This document shows positions 53,036 through 61,177 of a stretch of 64,000 bases of DNA, piece after piece. Position 1 is the first letter of the stretch. Each line of letters starts with the position of its first letter. The stretch comes from Kerstersia similis. Lineage in GTDB: Bacteria; Pseudomonadota; Gammaproteobacteria; Burkholderiales; Burkholderiaceae_B. The notes under the pieces were generated by a model. The model had not been told where the DNA came from. It saw only the letters and a list, made by a program, of their open reading frames with translations, and did no database searches. The stretch spans positions 1-64,000 of the forward strand of contig NZ_CBCSIQ010000013.1 of the NCBI RefSeq assembly GCF_965139615.1, in the 5' to 3' direction. Position numbers and translations under genes: made by a program.

Positions 53036-53893
53036 CTACCAGGCGTGCCGGCTGTCATCCGGGTAATGGCCGGCCTTGACGGCCTGGACATAAGCCGCCA
53101 TGGCGCCGGCAATGCCGCCAGCCGGCCCGGCATCTGCCAGGAAGTTGTGTACAAAACGGGGCAGTTTGCCGCCGGCGGCGCCGAGCATGTCATGCATGAC
53201 CAGTACCTGACCATCGGTGCCGCTGCCGGCCCCGATGCCTATGGTGGCGCAGTGAGCCAGCGCTGCTGTCACCTGGCGGGCCAGCGCTGCGGGCACCATT
53301 TCCAGCACGACCATGGCGGCGCCGGCCTGTTCCAGGGCCAGGGCGTCATCCAGCAGTTTTTGCGCGCTGGCGTTTTCCTTGCCTTGCAGGCGGTAGCCGC
53401 CCAGCACATGCACGGTTTGGGGGGTCAGGCCCAGGTGCGCACAGACGGGAACGCCACGTTCGACCAGAAATGACACCGTCTCGGCCGTCCAGCCGCCGCC
53501 TTCCAGTTTGACCATCTGGGCGCCAGCCTGGATCAGCCGCAGCGCGCTGGCCAGCGCCTGCTCGCGCGAGAGGTGGTAGCTGCCAAAAGGCATGTCGGTC
53601 AGCAGCCACGCACTGCCGCCGCCGTGGCGTAGGCCGCGCGCGACAGACTCGGTGTGGTAAATCATCGTCTCGAGGCTGACGGGCGTGGTGCTGCTCAAGC
53701 CCTGGCAGACCATGCCCAGTGAATCGCCAACCAGCAGGCAGTCCATGCCGGCTCGGTCGGCCAACAGGCCAAACGTGGCGTCATAGGCGGTCAGCATGGC
53801 AATTTTTTCGCCACGCGCACGCTGTGCGGCCAGGCTGGGCAGGGTGACGGGAGGGCGCTGAGTCGGGGCGCCGGGTTGGGGAGTGCTGCTCAA
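53036..53893 (-). CDS. panB: 3-methyl-2-oxobutanoate hydroxymethyltransferase
   Basis: 285 residues from a TTG at 53893 preceded by GGAGA at good spacing; the next in-frame ATG is at residue 33, inside the conserved MLTAYDATFG, and would be too late. It adds a hydroxymethyl group to 2-oxoisovalerate, a product of the ilv pathway, to give ketopantoate. Motifs: DCLLVGDSLGMVCQG (Mg2+ site), LLTDMPFGSYHLS, MVKLEGGG, PVCAHLGLTPQTVHVLGGY and the catalytic glutamate in VVLEMVP. The ketopantoate reductase gene (panE) is not in the window. Confidence 0.94.
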   Translation of the reverse strand: MSSTPQPGAPTQRPPVTLPSLAAQRARGEKIAMLTAYDATFGLLADRAGMDCLLVGDSLGMVCQGLSSTTPVSLETMIYHTESVARGLRHGGGSAWLLTDMPFGSYHLSREQALASALRLIQAGAQMVKLEGGGWTAETVSFLVERGVPVCAHLGLTPQTVHVLGGYRLQGKENASAQKLLDDALALEQAGAAMVVLEMVPAALARQVTAALAHCATIGIGAGSGTDGQVLVMHDMLGAAGGKLPRFVHNFLADAGPAGGIAGAMAAYVQAVKAGHYPDDSRHAW

Positions 53894-53977
53894 GTCGTCT
53901 CCGGGAATTTTGTTGTTATCGGGCAGGCCGGGGCAACGCTGAAGCCAGCCTGTCGGTCCTGCGCAGGGGGAATAGGC

Positions 53978-54388
53978 TTAGTTGGCCGCGTCTTGCGCCA
54001 AACCGCCATTTTCTTGCAGCGGGACGTGGTCGCGGGCAGAGACGGCGCGATTGTTGTCATCGACGAAGACGAGCTGCGGCTTGTAGCCGGCCGCAATCTC
54101 TGCCTCGCTGACCTGGGCAAAGGCGGCGATGATGACGAGGTCGCCGGTCGAGGCTTTGCGGGCCGCCGAGCCATTGAGCGAGATCACGCCACTGCCGCGC
54201 TTGCCACGGATGGCATAGGTAATCAGGCGCTCGCCGTTATTGATGTTCCAGATGTGGACTTGTTCGTTTTCCAGGATGCCGGAGGCGTCCAGCAAGTCTT
54301 CATCAATGGCGCAGGATCCTTCGTAGTGCAGTTCGCAGTCTGTGACGGTAGCACGATGGATTTTGGATTTCAGCAGGGTGCGGTACAT
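53978..54388 (-). CDS. panD: Aspartate 1-decarboxylase (pyruvoyl enzyme)
   Basis: 136 residues. It makes beta-alanine from aspartate for pantothenate. The self-cleavage site G24-S25 lies in LHYEGSCAID, where Ser25 becomes the pyruvoyl group; K9 and the motif NGERLITYAIRGKRGSG with the binding Arg and the following GAAA-like NGSAARK (N72-type region) are present. It leads the minus-strand panD-panB-panC set; the 84-base gap to panB shows no terminator. Confidence 0.95.
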   Translation of the reverse strand: MYRTLLKSKIHRATVTDCELHYEGSCAIDEDLLDASGILENEQVHIWNINNGERLITYAIRGKRGSGVISLNGSAARKASTGDLVIIAAFAQVSEAEIAAGYKPQLVFVDDNNRAVSARDHVPLQENGGLAQDAAN

Positions 54389-54531
54389 GGCTGTCTGGCG
54401 TGGTTATGCGAGTGGTTCCGGGGGGCGCAACGAGGCGCCGGCAGGGCTGCGCCGCGCCATGGCGGGCGGCCCATGAGCTGCATTATCGCGGAATTAGAGC
54501 AAGCGGATGCGATTTTCGCCTGTGATCGGCA

Positions 54532-55194
54532 CTACAGCGCGTCTTTGTGTTCGACGGCATATTTGATGAGTTCGGCCTGGCCGTCGATCTGCAGTTTGCG
54601 GCGGATATTCTGGCGGTGGGTTTCCACGGTGCGTACGGACAGATCCAGATCGCGGGCAATCTGTTTGCTGGAGCTGCCGCTGCCAATGGCGGCGAGGATC
54701 TGTTTTTCCCGCTGGGTCAGCACGGGTTCCGGCCCGTAGGGATGGTGGCGGGCCAGTTGCGCCACGACGGCCGCGCTGAAATAGGGCTGTCCGTTCATGA
54801 CCGCGCCGATGGCCTGTACCAGTTCCTGAGACGGGCCATCCTTCAGCAGATAGCCCCGGGCGCCGGCGCGCAGGGCACGCGTGATGTACTCGGTATTGTC
54901 ATGCATGGACAGCACCAGCGTGGCAATCTGGGGCCAGCGCTCGTGGATGGCGGCAATCAGCGCCAGGCCATCGGTGCCGCGCATGTTCAGGTCTGTCAAT
55001 ACGAGGTCGGGCAGGCCGGGGGAATCCGCATGACAGGCGAGCGTGGCCAGGCGTTGCAGCTGGGCCAGGGCCATGTCGGAACTGGCGGCTTCGCCTATGA
55101 TTTCCAATTCGGGGTGGGCACTCAGGCACAAGCGTATGCCATCACGCACCAGTTCATGATCATCCACCAGCATGATACGTATCGGTGCAAGCAT
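54532..55194 (-). CDS. NarL/LuxR-family response regulator
   Basis: 220 residues. The receiver domain (1-125) has the acidic pair D11-D12, the phosphorylated aspartate D68 in LVLTDLNMRGTDG and the conserved lysine in GYLLKDG. The C-terminal LuxR helix-turn-helix (about 150-212) reads LTQREKQILAAIGSGSSSKQ and LSVRTVETHRQNIRRKL. It lies 24 bases after the kinase gene and forms a two-component pair with it. The divergent cstA is the likely target. Confidence 0.93.
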   Translation of the reverse strand: MLAPIRIMLVDDHELVRDGIRLCLSAHPELEIIGEAASSDMALAQLQRLATLACHADSPGLPDLVLTDLNMRGTDGLALIAAIHERWPQIATLVLSMHDNTEYITRALRAGARGYLLKDGPSQELVQAIGAVMNGQPYFSAAVVAQLARHHPYGPEPVLTQREKQILAAIGSGSSSKQIARDLDLSVRTVETHRQNIRRKLQIDGQAELIKYAVEHKDAL

Positions 55195-55218
55195 GGCCTA
55201 GCGTCCTTGGAAGAGAGG

Positions 55219-56658
55219 TCAGGATAGGTGGCGGGAGGAGTTGCCACGGGTCTCTGGCAAGGGGATCTTCGCCAGGACAGTCGTGCCGTGTCCGCCGGCC
55301 GAAATATACAGGCTGCCTCCCAAGGTTTCCAGGCGTTCTCGCATGCTGCGCAGGCCCAGTCCTCGCATCGGGTCGCTGTGCACGCCATCCAGGTCGAAGC
55401 CCTGGCCGTCGTCCGCAATATAAAGAGAGATGTCTGCCGTGTTATAGCTCAGTATCACCCGGACGCTCTGGGCCCTGGCGTGGCGCAGCACATTGACCAG
55501 GGCTTCCTGCGCGATGCGGAACAAGGTGGTCGCGTGGGTATCGGGCAGGGGGCGGGGCTGGCCATGGCAGCTGAATTCGGCTTGGATGGGACTGACGCCG
55601 GCAGTGACTGCGGCATCGGGGAGTTCTTCGATGAGATGGCGCAGGGCGGCATCCAGGCCCAGGTCGTCCAGCAAGGTCGGGCGCAGGTTGTGCGAAATCC
55701 GCCGGACTTCGGCCAGGGTGGTATTCAGGCGGTTCTGCGCCTGCTGCAGGGTGTCGTCAAGATTGTCGCGGGGGGCCTGGCAGAGACTGGCATGGCGGGC
55801 CAGCGCATGGCGCGCGCCTTCCAGAATCAGTTTGACGGATACCAGCAACTGGCTGATGCCGTCATGCAGCTCGCGCGCCAGACGGGCGCGTTCTTCCTCC
55901 TGGGAGTGCACGACCTGACGGGCCATGCGCTGCAGTTTGGCGTCCGATTGCCGCTGGTCGCTGATGTTGAGCGCCAGGCCGCACAGCATCACCAGCGCGA
56001 CGCCCAGCAAGGCGATGCCGGCGATGCGCATCTGGGTGGTGTGGATATTGCTGAGCGCAGTTTCGTCGATACGCGCCAAGGTGGCGTCTATGTCATCCAG
56101 ATAGAGGCCTGTTCCCATCATCCAGCCCCAGGGGGCGACCTCGACGACATACCCCAGTTTTTCCGTGGTCTGGCGGGCCGATGGTTTTTCCCAGTAATAC
56201 GGCAGGGCTTCCCCTTCCGCGCCGCTGCGCCGGGCGGCCGCCAGCAGGTGCTGAATGGTGGGTTGGCCCTGCGGGTCGCGCAGATCCCACAAGGAAAGGC
56301 CCACCAGCTCAGGCTGGCGCGGGTGCATGAGGTTCACGCCCTGACTGTCATAAACGTAGAAGTAGCCGTCCGGCCCGAAATCCAGGCGTTGCAGCAGAAC
56401 CAGCGCCTGGCGCTGCAGGGCTTCGGTGTCGGTGTTTGCCTGGCCGGTGGCGGCAACCAGCGGCGCAATGGCGCTCTGGGCAATGCGCACGTAATGGCGC
56501 AGTTCATTTTCACGCCCTTGCATCCAGGCCTGCCGGATGGCTTCTTTTTCCTTGTCGGCCAGCGCCAATCCCTGATGCAGGGTGACGGCGGAGATGGCGG
56601 CCATGGCGATCAGAAAAGGCAGGATGGCCAGCAGCAGGATTTTCAGGCGGAGTTTCAT
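55219..56658 (-). CDS. Sensor histidine kinase with periplasmic Cache domain
   Basis: 479 residues from ATG 56658; a 30-codon upstream extension is unlikely. Helix 1 (residues 7-28) and helix 2 (about 211-232) flank a periplasmic sCache_2 domain with FGPDGYFYVYDSQGVNLMHP and GYVVEVAPWGWMMGTGLYLDD, a fold that binds small organic acids. The HisKA_3 phosphoacceptor H265 is in RLARELHDGISQL, and the ATPase domain has DDGQGFD and GLGLRSMRERLETLGG. It probably senses pyruvate or a similar acid and, with the next gene, controls cstA across the divergent promoter region. Confidence 0.93.
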   Translation of the reverse strand: MKLRLKILLLAILPFLIAMAAISAVTLHQGLALADKEKEAIRQAWMQGRENELRHYVRIAQSAIAPLVAATGQANTDTEALQRQALVLLQRLDFGPDGYFYVYDSQGVNLMHPRQPELVGLSLWDLRDPQGQPTIQHLLAAARRSGAEGEALPYYWEKPSARQTTEKLGYVVEVAPWGWMMGTGLYLDDIDATLARIDETALSNIHTTQMRIAGIALLGVALVMLCGLALNISDQRQSDAKLQRMARQVVHSQEEERARLARELHDGISQLLVSVKLILEGARHALARHASLCQAPRDNLDDTLQQAQNRLNTTLAEVRRISHNLRPTLLDDLGLDAALRHLIEELPDAAVTAGVSPIQAEFSCHGQPRPLPDTHATTLFRIAQEALVNVLRHARAQSVRVILSYNTADISLYIADDGQGFDLDGVHSDPMRGLGLRSMRERLETLGGSLYISAGGHGTTVLAKIPLPETRGNSSRHLS

Positions 56659-56698
56659 GGGCTGATGGTTTTCCCCTGCGTGGTAGTACGGATTCGGC

Positions 56699-56777
56699 TT
56701 AAGTAGCTCCACGCTTGTTGGCCCGGTGGAAAATCGAAATACTGACAAGGCCCGGCGCTATATCTAATTCTACTTAA
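56699..56777. promoter_or_regulatory. TTAAGTAG / CTACTTAA inverted pair in the cstA-kinase divergent region
   Basis: TTAAGTAG at 56699-56706 and its exact complement CTACTTAA at 56770-56777 face each other 63 bases apart, one near each divergent gene. They are good candidates for binding sites of the linked NarL-type regulator, whose sites are often short inverted heptamers. Confidence 0.45.
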
Positions 56778-56846
56778 ATGACGCCCGGGTGCGGAGCCCG
56801 GCCGCTGGCCGGCCCGGCTTATCCGAACAACAGGAGGAGAGAGCTT

Positions 56847-58943
56847 ATGCATGCCCAGCAGCAGAGTGGATGGGCGCAAGGACTCGTCTGGATTATGATC
56901 GCCGTACTGGGGGCATTTGCTCTTGGCACGGTGGCACTGACCCGAGGCGAAACCGTCAATGCGCTATGGATTGTTATTGCGGCGGTTTGTGTCTATCTGA
57001 TCGCTTATCGCTATTACAGCCGTTTCATTGCCCGCAATGTGTTCCGTCTGGACGCAACCCGCATGACGCCGGCCTGGAAGCACAACGATGGCCTGGACTA
57101 TGTCCCGACCAATAAACACATTCTCTTTGGCCACCACTTTGCTGCGATTGCCGGCGCGGGTCCGCTGGTGGGTCCGGTGCTGGCGGCGCAGATGGGCTAC
57201 CTGCCAGGGATGCTGTGGCTGTTGGCGGGCGTTGTGTTTGCCGGTGCCGTGCAGGATTTCATCGTACTGTTCATTTCTACCCGGCGTGACGGCCGTTCCC
57301 TGGGGGATCTGATCAAGGGCGAACTGGGCCAGGTGCCGGGTGTGATCGCGCTGTTTGGCGCTTTCATGATCATGGTGATCATCCTGGCGGTGCTTGCACT
57401 CATTGTGGTCAAGGCCTTGACGCATTCGCCCTGGGGCACGTTCACAGTCGCTGCGACCATTCCCATCGCGCTGTTCATGGGGGTGTATCTGCGCTATATC
57501 CGCCCTGGGCGCATAGGCGAGATTTCCGTGATTGGCTTTGTCTTGCTGATGGCCGCCATCATTTTCGGCCAAGATGTTGCCGCCAGCCCGGAGTGGGCGC
57601 CGGTATTCGACCTGGACGGACCGCAGCTGACCTGGGCGTTGATCATTTACGGTTTCATCGCTGCGGTGTTGCCGGTCTGGCTGCTGCTGGCGCCGCGTGA
57701 TTATCTGTCCACTTTCCTCAAGATCGGCACCATCATCGGGCTGGCCCTGGGTATCCTGATCGTCGCGCCGGAACTGAAGATGCCGGCCACCACGCGCTTT
57801 ATCGACGGAACCGGCCCGGTCTGGTCGGGAGATCTGTTTCCCTTCCTGTTCATTACCATTGCTTGCGGTGCGGTATCGGGCTTCCATGCTCTGATTTCTT
57901 CCGGCACCACGCCCAAACTCATCGAAAACGAAACCCAGGCCCGCTATATCGGTTACGGCGGCATGCTGATGGAGTCTTTCGTGGCGATCATGGCGCTAGT
58001 GGCTGCATGCGTGATCGAACCGGGGATCTACTATGCAATGAACAGTCCGGCAGCATTGATCGGCACCACGCCAGAACAGGCGGCGCAGGTTGTGTCCAGC
58101 TGGGGCTTTCTGATCACGCCGGACCAGCTCACGCAGATGGCGGCCAATGTGGGCGAAGGCACCATTATTTCCCGTGCCGGTGGTGCGCCGACGCTGGCCG
58201 TCGGCATGGCCTACATCCTGCAGCAGTTGATTGGCGGGCAGGCCATGATGGCGTTCTGGTATCACTTCGCCATCCTGTTCGAAGCCCTGTTCATCCTGAC
58301 CGCCGTGGATGCCGGGACGCGTGCAGGGCGTTTCATGCTGCAGGATCTGCTGGGGACGTTCGCCCCGAGCCTGCGCCGCACCGAATCGCTGCCCGCCAAT
58401 CTGCTGGCGACGGCCTTGTGCGTGGCGGCCTGGGGCTATTTCCTGTACCAGGGCGTCGTGGATCCGCTGGGGGGGATCAATACCTTGTGGCCGCTCTTCG
58501 GGATCGCCAACCAGATGCTGGCTGCGGTGGCCCTGATGCTGGGCACGGTGGTGCTCTTCAAGATGAAGCGTGATCGCTATGCCTGGGTGACGATTCTGCC
58601 GACTATCTGGTTGCTGGCTTGCACCTTGACGGCAGGTTTCGAGAAGATCTTCCATAGCAACCCGAAGATCGGTTTCGTTGCCCACGCCAAGGTGTATGCG
58701 CAGGCGCTGGCCGAAGACAAGGTGCTGGCACCGGCCAAGTCCCTGTCCGAGATGAGCCGCGTGATCTTCAATGATTACGTCAATGCCACGCTGTGCGGCA
58801 TCTTTATCTTCGTCGTGGTCAGCATCCTGGTGTTTGGTATCCGTTCGGTGCTGCTGGCGCGCCGCCAATCGCAGCCGACTGCCAACGAAACGCCATACGA
58901 GCCACTGCCGCCCGAAGCCGCCGTGGCAGCGGGAGCGCACTGA
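56847..58943 (+). CDS. cstA: Carbon starvation protein A (pyruvate/peptide transporter)
   Basis: 698 residues from ATG 56847, which follows AGGAGGAGAG; a longer frame to 56778 lacks support. About 18 hydrophobic helices. The CstA motifs are HILFGHHFAAIAGAGPLVGP near residue 90, AGAVQDFIVLFISTRRDGRS near 130, GFHALISSGTTPKLI near 350 and LTAVDAGTRAGRFMLQDL near 485. CstA-family proteins import pyruvate or peptides, typically under carbon limitation. It is divergent from a Cache-domain two-component system and overlaps ybdD by one base. Confidence 0.95.
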   Translation: MHAQQQSGWAQGLVWIMIAVLGAFALGTVALTRGETVNALWIVIAAVCVYLIAYRYYSRFIARNVFRLDATRMTPAWKHNDGLDYVPTNKHILFGHHFAAIAGAGPLVGPVLAAQMGYLPGMLWLLAGVVFAGAVQDFIVLFISTRRDGRSLGDLIKGELGQVPGVIALFGAFMIMVIILAVLALIVVKALTHSPWGTFTVAATIPIALFMGVYLRYIRPGRIGEISVIGFVLLMAAIIFGQDVAASPEWAPVFDLDGPQLTWALIIYGFIAAVLPVWLLLAPRDYLSTFLKIGTIIGLALGILIVAPELKMPATTRFIDGTGPVWSGDLFPFLFITIACGAVSGFHALISSGTTPKLIENETQARYIGYGGMLMESFVAIMALVAACVIEPGIYYAMNSPAALIGTTPEQAAQVVSSWGFLITPDQLTQMAANVGEGTIISRAGGAPTLAVGMAYILQQLIGGQAMMAFWYHFAILFEALFILTAVDAGTRAGRFMLQDLLGTFAPSLRRTESLPANLLATALCVAAWGYFLYQGVVDPLGGINTLWPLFGIANQMLAAVALMLGTVVLFKMKRDRYAWVTILPTIWLLACTLTAGFEKIFHSNPKIGFVAHAKVYAQALAEDKVLAPAKSLSEMSRVIFNDYVNATLCGIFIFVVVSILVFGIRSVLLARRQSQPTANETPYEPLPPEAAVAAGAH

Positions 58944-59176
58944 TGGCCCGCATGAACCTGGCTGGACGTTTTTCCGGGGCGGCCAGCGCCGCGGGAGAGG
59001 CGGGCCGTTACCTGGGGCGCACGTTGCGCCTCATGGTAGGGGTGCCGGATTACGACACCTACGTGGCGCATATGCGCCGTGTGCACCCGGACCAGGAACC
59101 CATGAGCTATGAGGCGTTTTTCAAGGAACGTCAGGAGGCGAGATACGGAGGCAAGGGCCGGATAGGCTGCTGCTGA
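58943..59176 (+). CDS. ybdD: YbdD/YjiX family (DUF466) small protein
   Basis: 77 residues. The ATG overlaps the cstA stop (TGATG), so it is translationally coupled. It has the family core LRLMVGVPDYDTYVAHMRRV and PMSYEAFFKERQEARYGG, with a closing Cys pair. YbdD-like proteins almost always follow cstA or its paralogue and are needed for transport activity of the pair in E. coli relatives. A terminator follows 24 bases later. Confidence 0.92.
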   Translation: MARMNLAGRFSGAASAAGEAGRYLGRTLRLMVGVPDYDTYVAHMRRVHPDQEPMSYEAFFKERQEARYGGKGRIGCC

Positions 59177-59200
59177 TTCTGTTCTCTTGTCTTGCCCAGG

Positions 59201-59232
59201 CAGGCCCGCGATGATCGCGGGCCTGTTTTTTT
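59201..59232 (+). terminator. Intrinsic terminator after ybdD
   Basis: A perfect 11-pair stem CAGGCCCGCGA / TCGCGGGCCTG with loop TGA is followed by seven T residues, ending the cstA-ybdD transcript. Confidence 0.92.
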
Positions 59233-59360
59233 CAGGGCCGGAGAGGGCTGGCCACTGCCGTGGCAGCGTGGTGGGGGAGAGGTAGGGAGGCGGTGCTTGC
59301 CGGGAGGAAGCCGTTGTCAGTGCGAGGATAGGACGTTGTGATGCGGCAACGGCTGAAAAT

Positions 59361-59408
59361 TTTTACCCGGGTATTATTTGTGATTTAATTTTATCCGGGT
59401 AATATTTT
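59361..59408. promoter_or_regulatory. Duplicated motif TTTTAYCCGGGTAWTATT, candidate operators
   Basis: Two direct copies, TTTTACCCGGGTATTATTTG at 59361 and TTTTATCCGGGTAATATTTT at 59389, match at 16 of 20 positions and are 28 bases apart. The first core TACCCGGGTA is a perfect palindrome. They lie 100-150 bases before the acetyltransferase start in AT-rich DNA, as expected for a repressor acting at the promoter. Confidence 0.55.
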
Positions 59409-59410
59409 AC

Positions 59411-59436
59411 TGGTGGCTGGTGGCTGGTGGCTGGTG
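59411..59436. repeat. Heptanucleotide tandem repeat (TGGTGGC, 3.7 copies)
   Basis: TGGTGGC is repeated three times exactly, followed by TGGTG. It lies directly after the duplicated operator-like motif and 75 bases before the acetyltransferase ATG, probably in the 5' leader or promoter spacer. Confidence 0.85.
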
Positions 59437-59510
59437 CGAGTTATCGCAGACGACGGCCCAGGCATGTGCGGGGATGAGCGGCTCCCCTGATCAATCCCAA
59501 AGAGTACGTA

Positions 59511-59984
59511 ATGAATACATTCGTGAATAAATTCGAGTTCCGCAAGTCGGCCGGGCAGGATCTGCCTCGTGTGATGGATATCTGGCGCAACGCCGTCGAT
59601 GCCACGCATGATTTTCTTGCCCCGGCCGATCGCGCGGCGATCGAGACCGAGTTGCTGGCGTTCCTGCCGCAGGTCAGCCTCTTGCTGGCGCTGGATGCCG
59701 CGGGCATGCCTCAGGGCTTCATGTTCCTGCACGAGGGTCATCTGGAAGCGCTATTCATCGAGCCCGGCCATCACGGCAGAGGGATGGGCAAGGCTTTCGT
59801 GCAGCAGGCAGTGGCCGCCTATCCCGACCTGACTGTCGATGTCAATGAACAGAATCCGCAAGCGCTTGCGTTCTACGAGCATGTGGGGTTCGTGCCCATC
59901 GGCCGTTCCACCCACGATGGACAGGACAGGCCCTATCCACTCATTCATTTGCGCTATCGCGGCGTCTGTGCCGCACCACAATAA
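59511..59984 (+). CDS. GNAT-family N-acetyltransferase (YjaB-like)
   Basis: 157 residues of the GNAT fold. The N-terminus has FRKSAGQDLPRVMDIWRNAV and DATHDFL, the acetyl-CoA loop is IEPGHHGRGMGKAFVQQA (R/Q-x-x-G-x-G/A form), and the C-terminal part has VDVNEQNPQALAFYEHVGFV. These segments closely parallel E. coli YjaB (VDATHDFL, NVNEQN). The acceptor is unknown. A DUF2239 gene follows 13 bases on, so the two are one operon behind the repeat-rich leader. Confidence 0.85.
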   Translation: MNTFVNKFEFRKSAGQDLPRVMDIWRNAVDATHDFLAPADRAAIETELLAFLPQVSLLLALDAAGMPQGFMFLHEGHLEALFIEPGHHGRGMGKAFVQQAVAAYPDLTVDVNEQNPQALAFYEHVGFVPIGRSTHDGQDRPYPLIHLRYRGVCAAPQ

Positions 59985-59997
59985 ATAGAGGTACCGA

Positions 59998-60606
59998 TTG
60001 ATGCATCCATCCATTTCCAAGTCCTACAGCAGTTTCGAGGGTTATCGCCGCATTGCCACCGGGTCATTGCAGACCAATGCCCTGGCGGTCAAGCGGGCCC
60101 GCGAAAGCGGGGCGGCTGGCCCCATCCTGATCTTCGACGATACGACCGGTCGTTCCATGGATGTCGATACCCGTGGTTCGGAAGAAGCGGTGCTGGCGCG
60201 CTTGGCGGCCGTCGCGCCGGCGGCAGATCCGTCTGCCGGCCTGGGCGGGGCGGAGGACGCGGCAGGGCCCCGGGGCCGGGGACGTCCCAAACTGGGCGTG
60301 ATTGCGCGTGAAGTGACATTGCTGCCCCGCCACTGGGAATGGCTTGCCGGGCAACCGGGTGGCGCTTCGGTGGCATTGCGCAAGCTGGTAGAGGAAGCGC
60401 GGCGGTCCGGTGGCGAAAAAGACAGGGTGCGCCAGGCGCAAGAGCGGACGTACCACTTCATGCTTGCCATCGCGGGCGATCTGCCCGGATTCGAAGCAGT
60501 GACCCGGGCGCTTTTTGCGAACGACCCCGATACGTTTCGGGATTTGCTTGCGGCCTGGCCTGGCGATATCAGGGACCACGCCTTGCAACTGGCGTCGGGG
60601 GCATAG
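59998..60606 (+). CDS. DUF2239 family protein
   Basis: 202 residues. The opening SSFEGYRRIATGSLQTNALAVKRA and ILIFDDTTGRSMDVDTRGSEE, the central GRGRPKLGVIAREVTLLPRHWEWL and the helical C-terminus with LVEEARR and RTYHFMLAIAGDLPGFEAVTRALF match my memory of the DUF2239 family. PRGRGRPK is an AT-hook-like basic patch, and the REVTLLPRHWEWLAGQPGG region resembles a ribbon-helix-helix-like segment, hinting at DNA binding. It may autoregulate the acetyltransferase operon. Function not established. Confidence 0.75.
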   Translation: MMHPSISKSYSSFEGYRRIATGSLQTNALAVKRARESGAAGPILIFDDTTGRSMDVDTRGSEEAVLARLAAVAPAADPSAGLGGAEDAAGPRGRGRPKLGVIAREVTLLPRHWEWLAGQPGGASVALRKLVEEARRSGGEKDRVRQAQERTYHFMLAIAGDLPGFEAVTRALFANDPDTFRDLLAAWPGDIRDHALQLASGA

Positions 60607-60715
60607 CTGCAAATGCGGAAGCCGGGGCGGGCCAGGTGCCTGCCCTGCCCTGGCCTATCCAGGTATGGGCTGGGCTATATAATTGGCATTCAAATTATTT
60701 TAATCAAAAGATAAT

Positions 60716-61177
60716 ATGCCCTATCAGGAAACTCCGCGCCAGCGTTTCGGTTGTCTGTTCGTCGGTGTGGCGCGGCGCTGGCGTGCCGCGCTGGACGCCA
60801 GCCTGGCGGAAGTCGGCCTGTCGGACGCCACCTGGAGTCCGCTGGTGCATATCGGCCGCAGCGGCGGCGGAATCAGCCAGAAGGATCTGGCCGCCAGGGT
60901 GGGGATAGATACTTCCACTCTGGTGCGCTTGCTGGATATCCTTGGCTCCAAGGGCTTGATCCAACGCCGCCAGGATCCGGCAGACCGGCGTTCCAATTTG
61001 CTGTATCTGACGGCAGCAGGGCAAGCCATGCTGGCACGTATCCAGCAGGTACTGGATGGGGCGGAGGCGCGTATGCTGGCGGATTGGGATGACGACACCA
61101 TGCAGCAGTTGACCGAGCGGCTGGAGCAGCTCGATCAGCGTTTGCGCGCCGTGCGCGAGCTGGAGGAGCCAGCATGA
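60716..61177 (+). CDS. MarR-family transcriptional regulator
   Basis: 153 residues. Winged helix with LSDATWSPLVHIGRSGGGIS, the recognition region LAARVGIDTSTLVRLLDILG and the wing IQRRQDPADRRSNLLYLTAAG (split across the wing). It overlaps the FUSC gene by 4 bases (ATGA), so the two are coupled; MarR proteins in this position usually repress the adjacent efflux gene and release DNA on binding an aromatic acid. The upstream AT-rich stretch at about 60675-60712 is the probable promoter and operator. Confidence 0.92.
   Translation: MPYQETPRQRFGCLFVGVARRWRAALDASLAEVGLSDATWSPLVHIGRSGGGISQKDLAARVGIDTSTLVRLLDILGSKGLIQRRQDPADRRSNLLYLTAAGQAMLARIQQVLDGAEARMLADWDDDTMQQLTERLEQLDQRLRAVRELEEPA

Larger units (their letters stand above)
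59177..59510. other. Repeat-rich region between cstA-ybdD and the acetyltransferase gene
   Basis: 334 bases without a gene. It has the ybdD terminator (59201-59232), a pair of related 20-base motifs (59361-59408) and a heptanucleotide tandem repeat (59411-59436), described separately. The AT-rich part around 59360-59410 is the likely promoter of the following two genes. Confidence 0.6.

Noticed and set aside
58469..58475. G7 tract in cstA as a phase-variation site
   Set aside because: The tract lies deep inside a conserved coding region of a housekeeping transporter in GC-rich DNA, where G runs of this size are expected.
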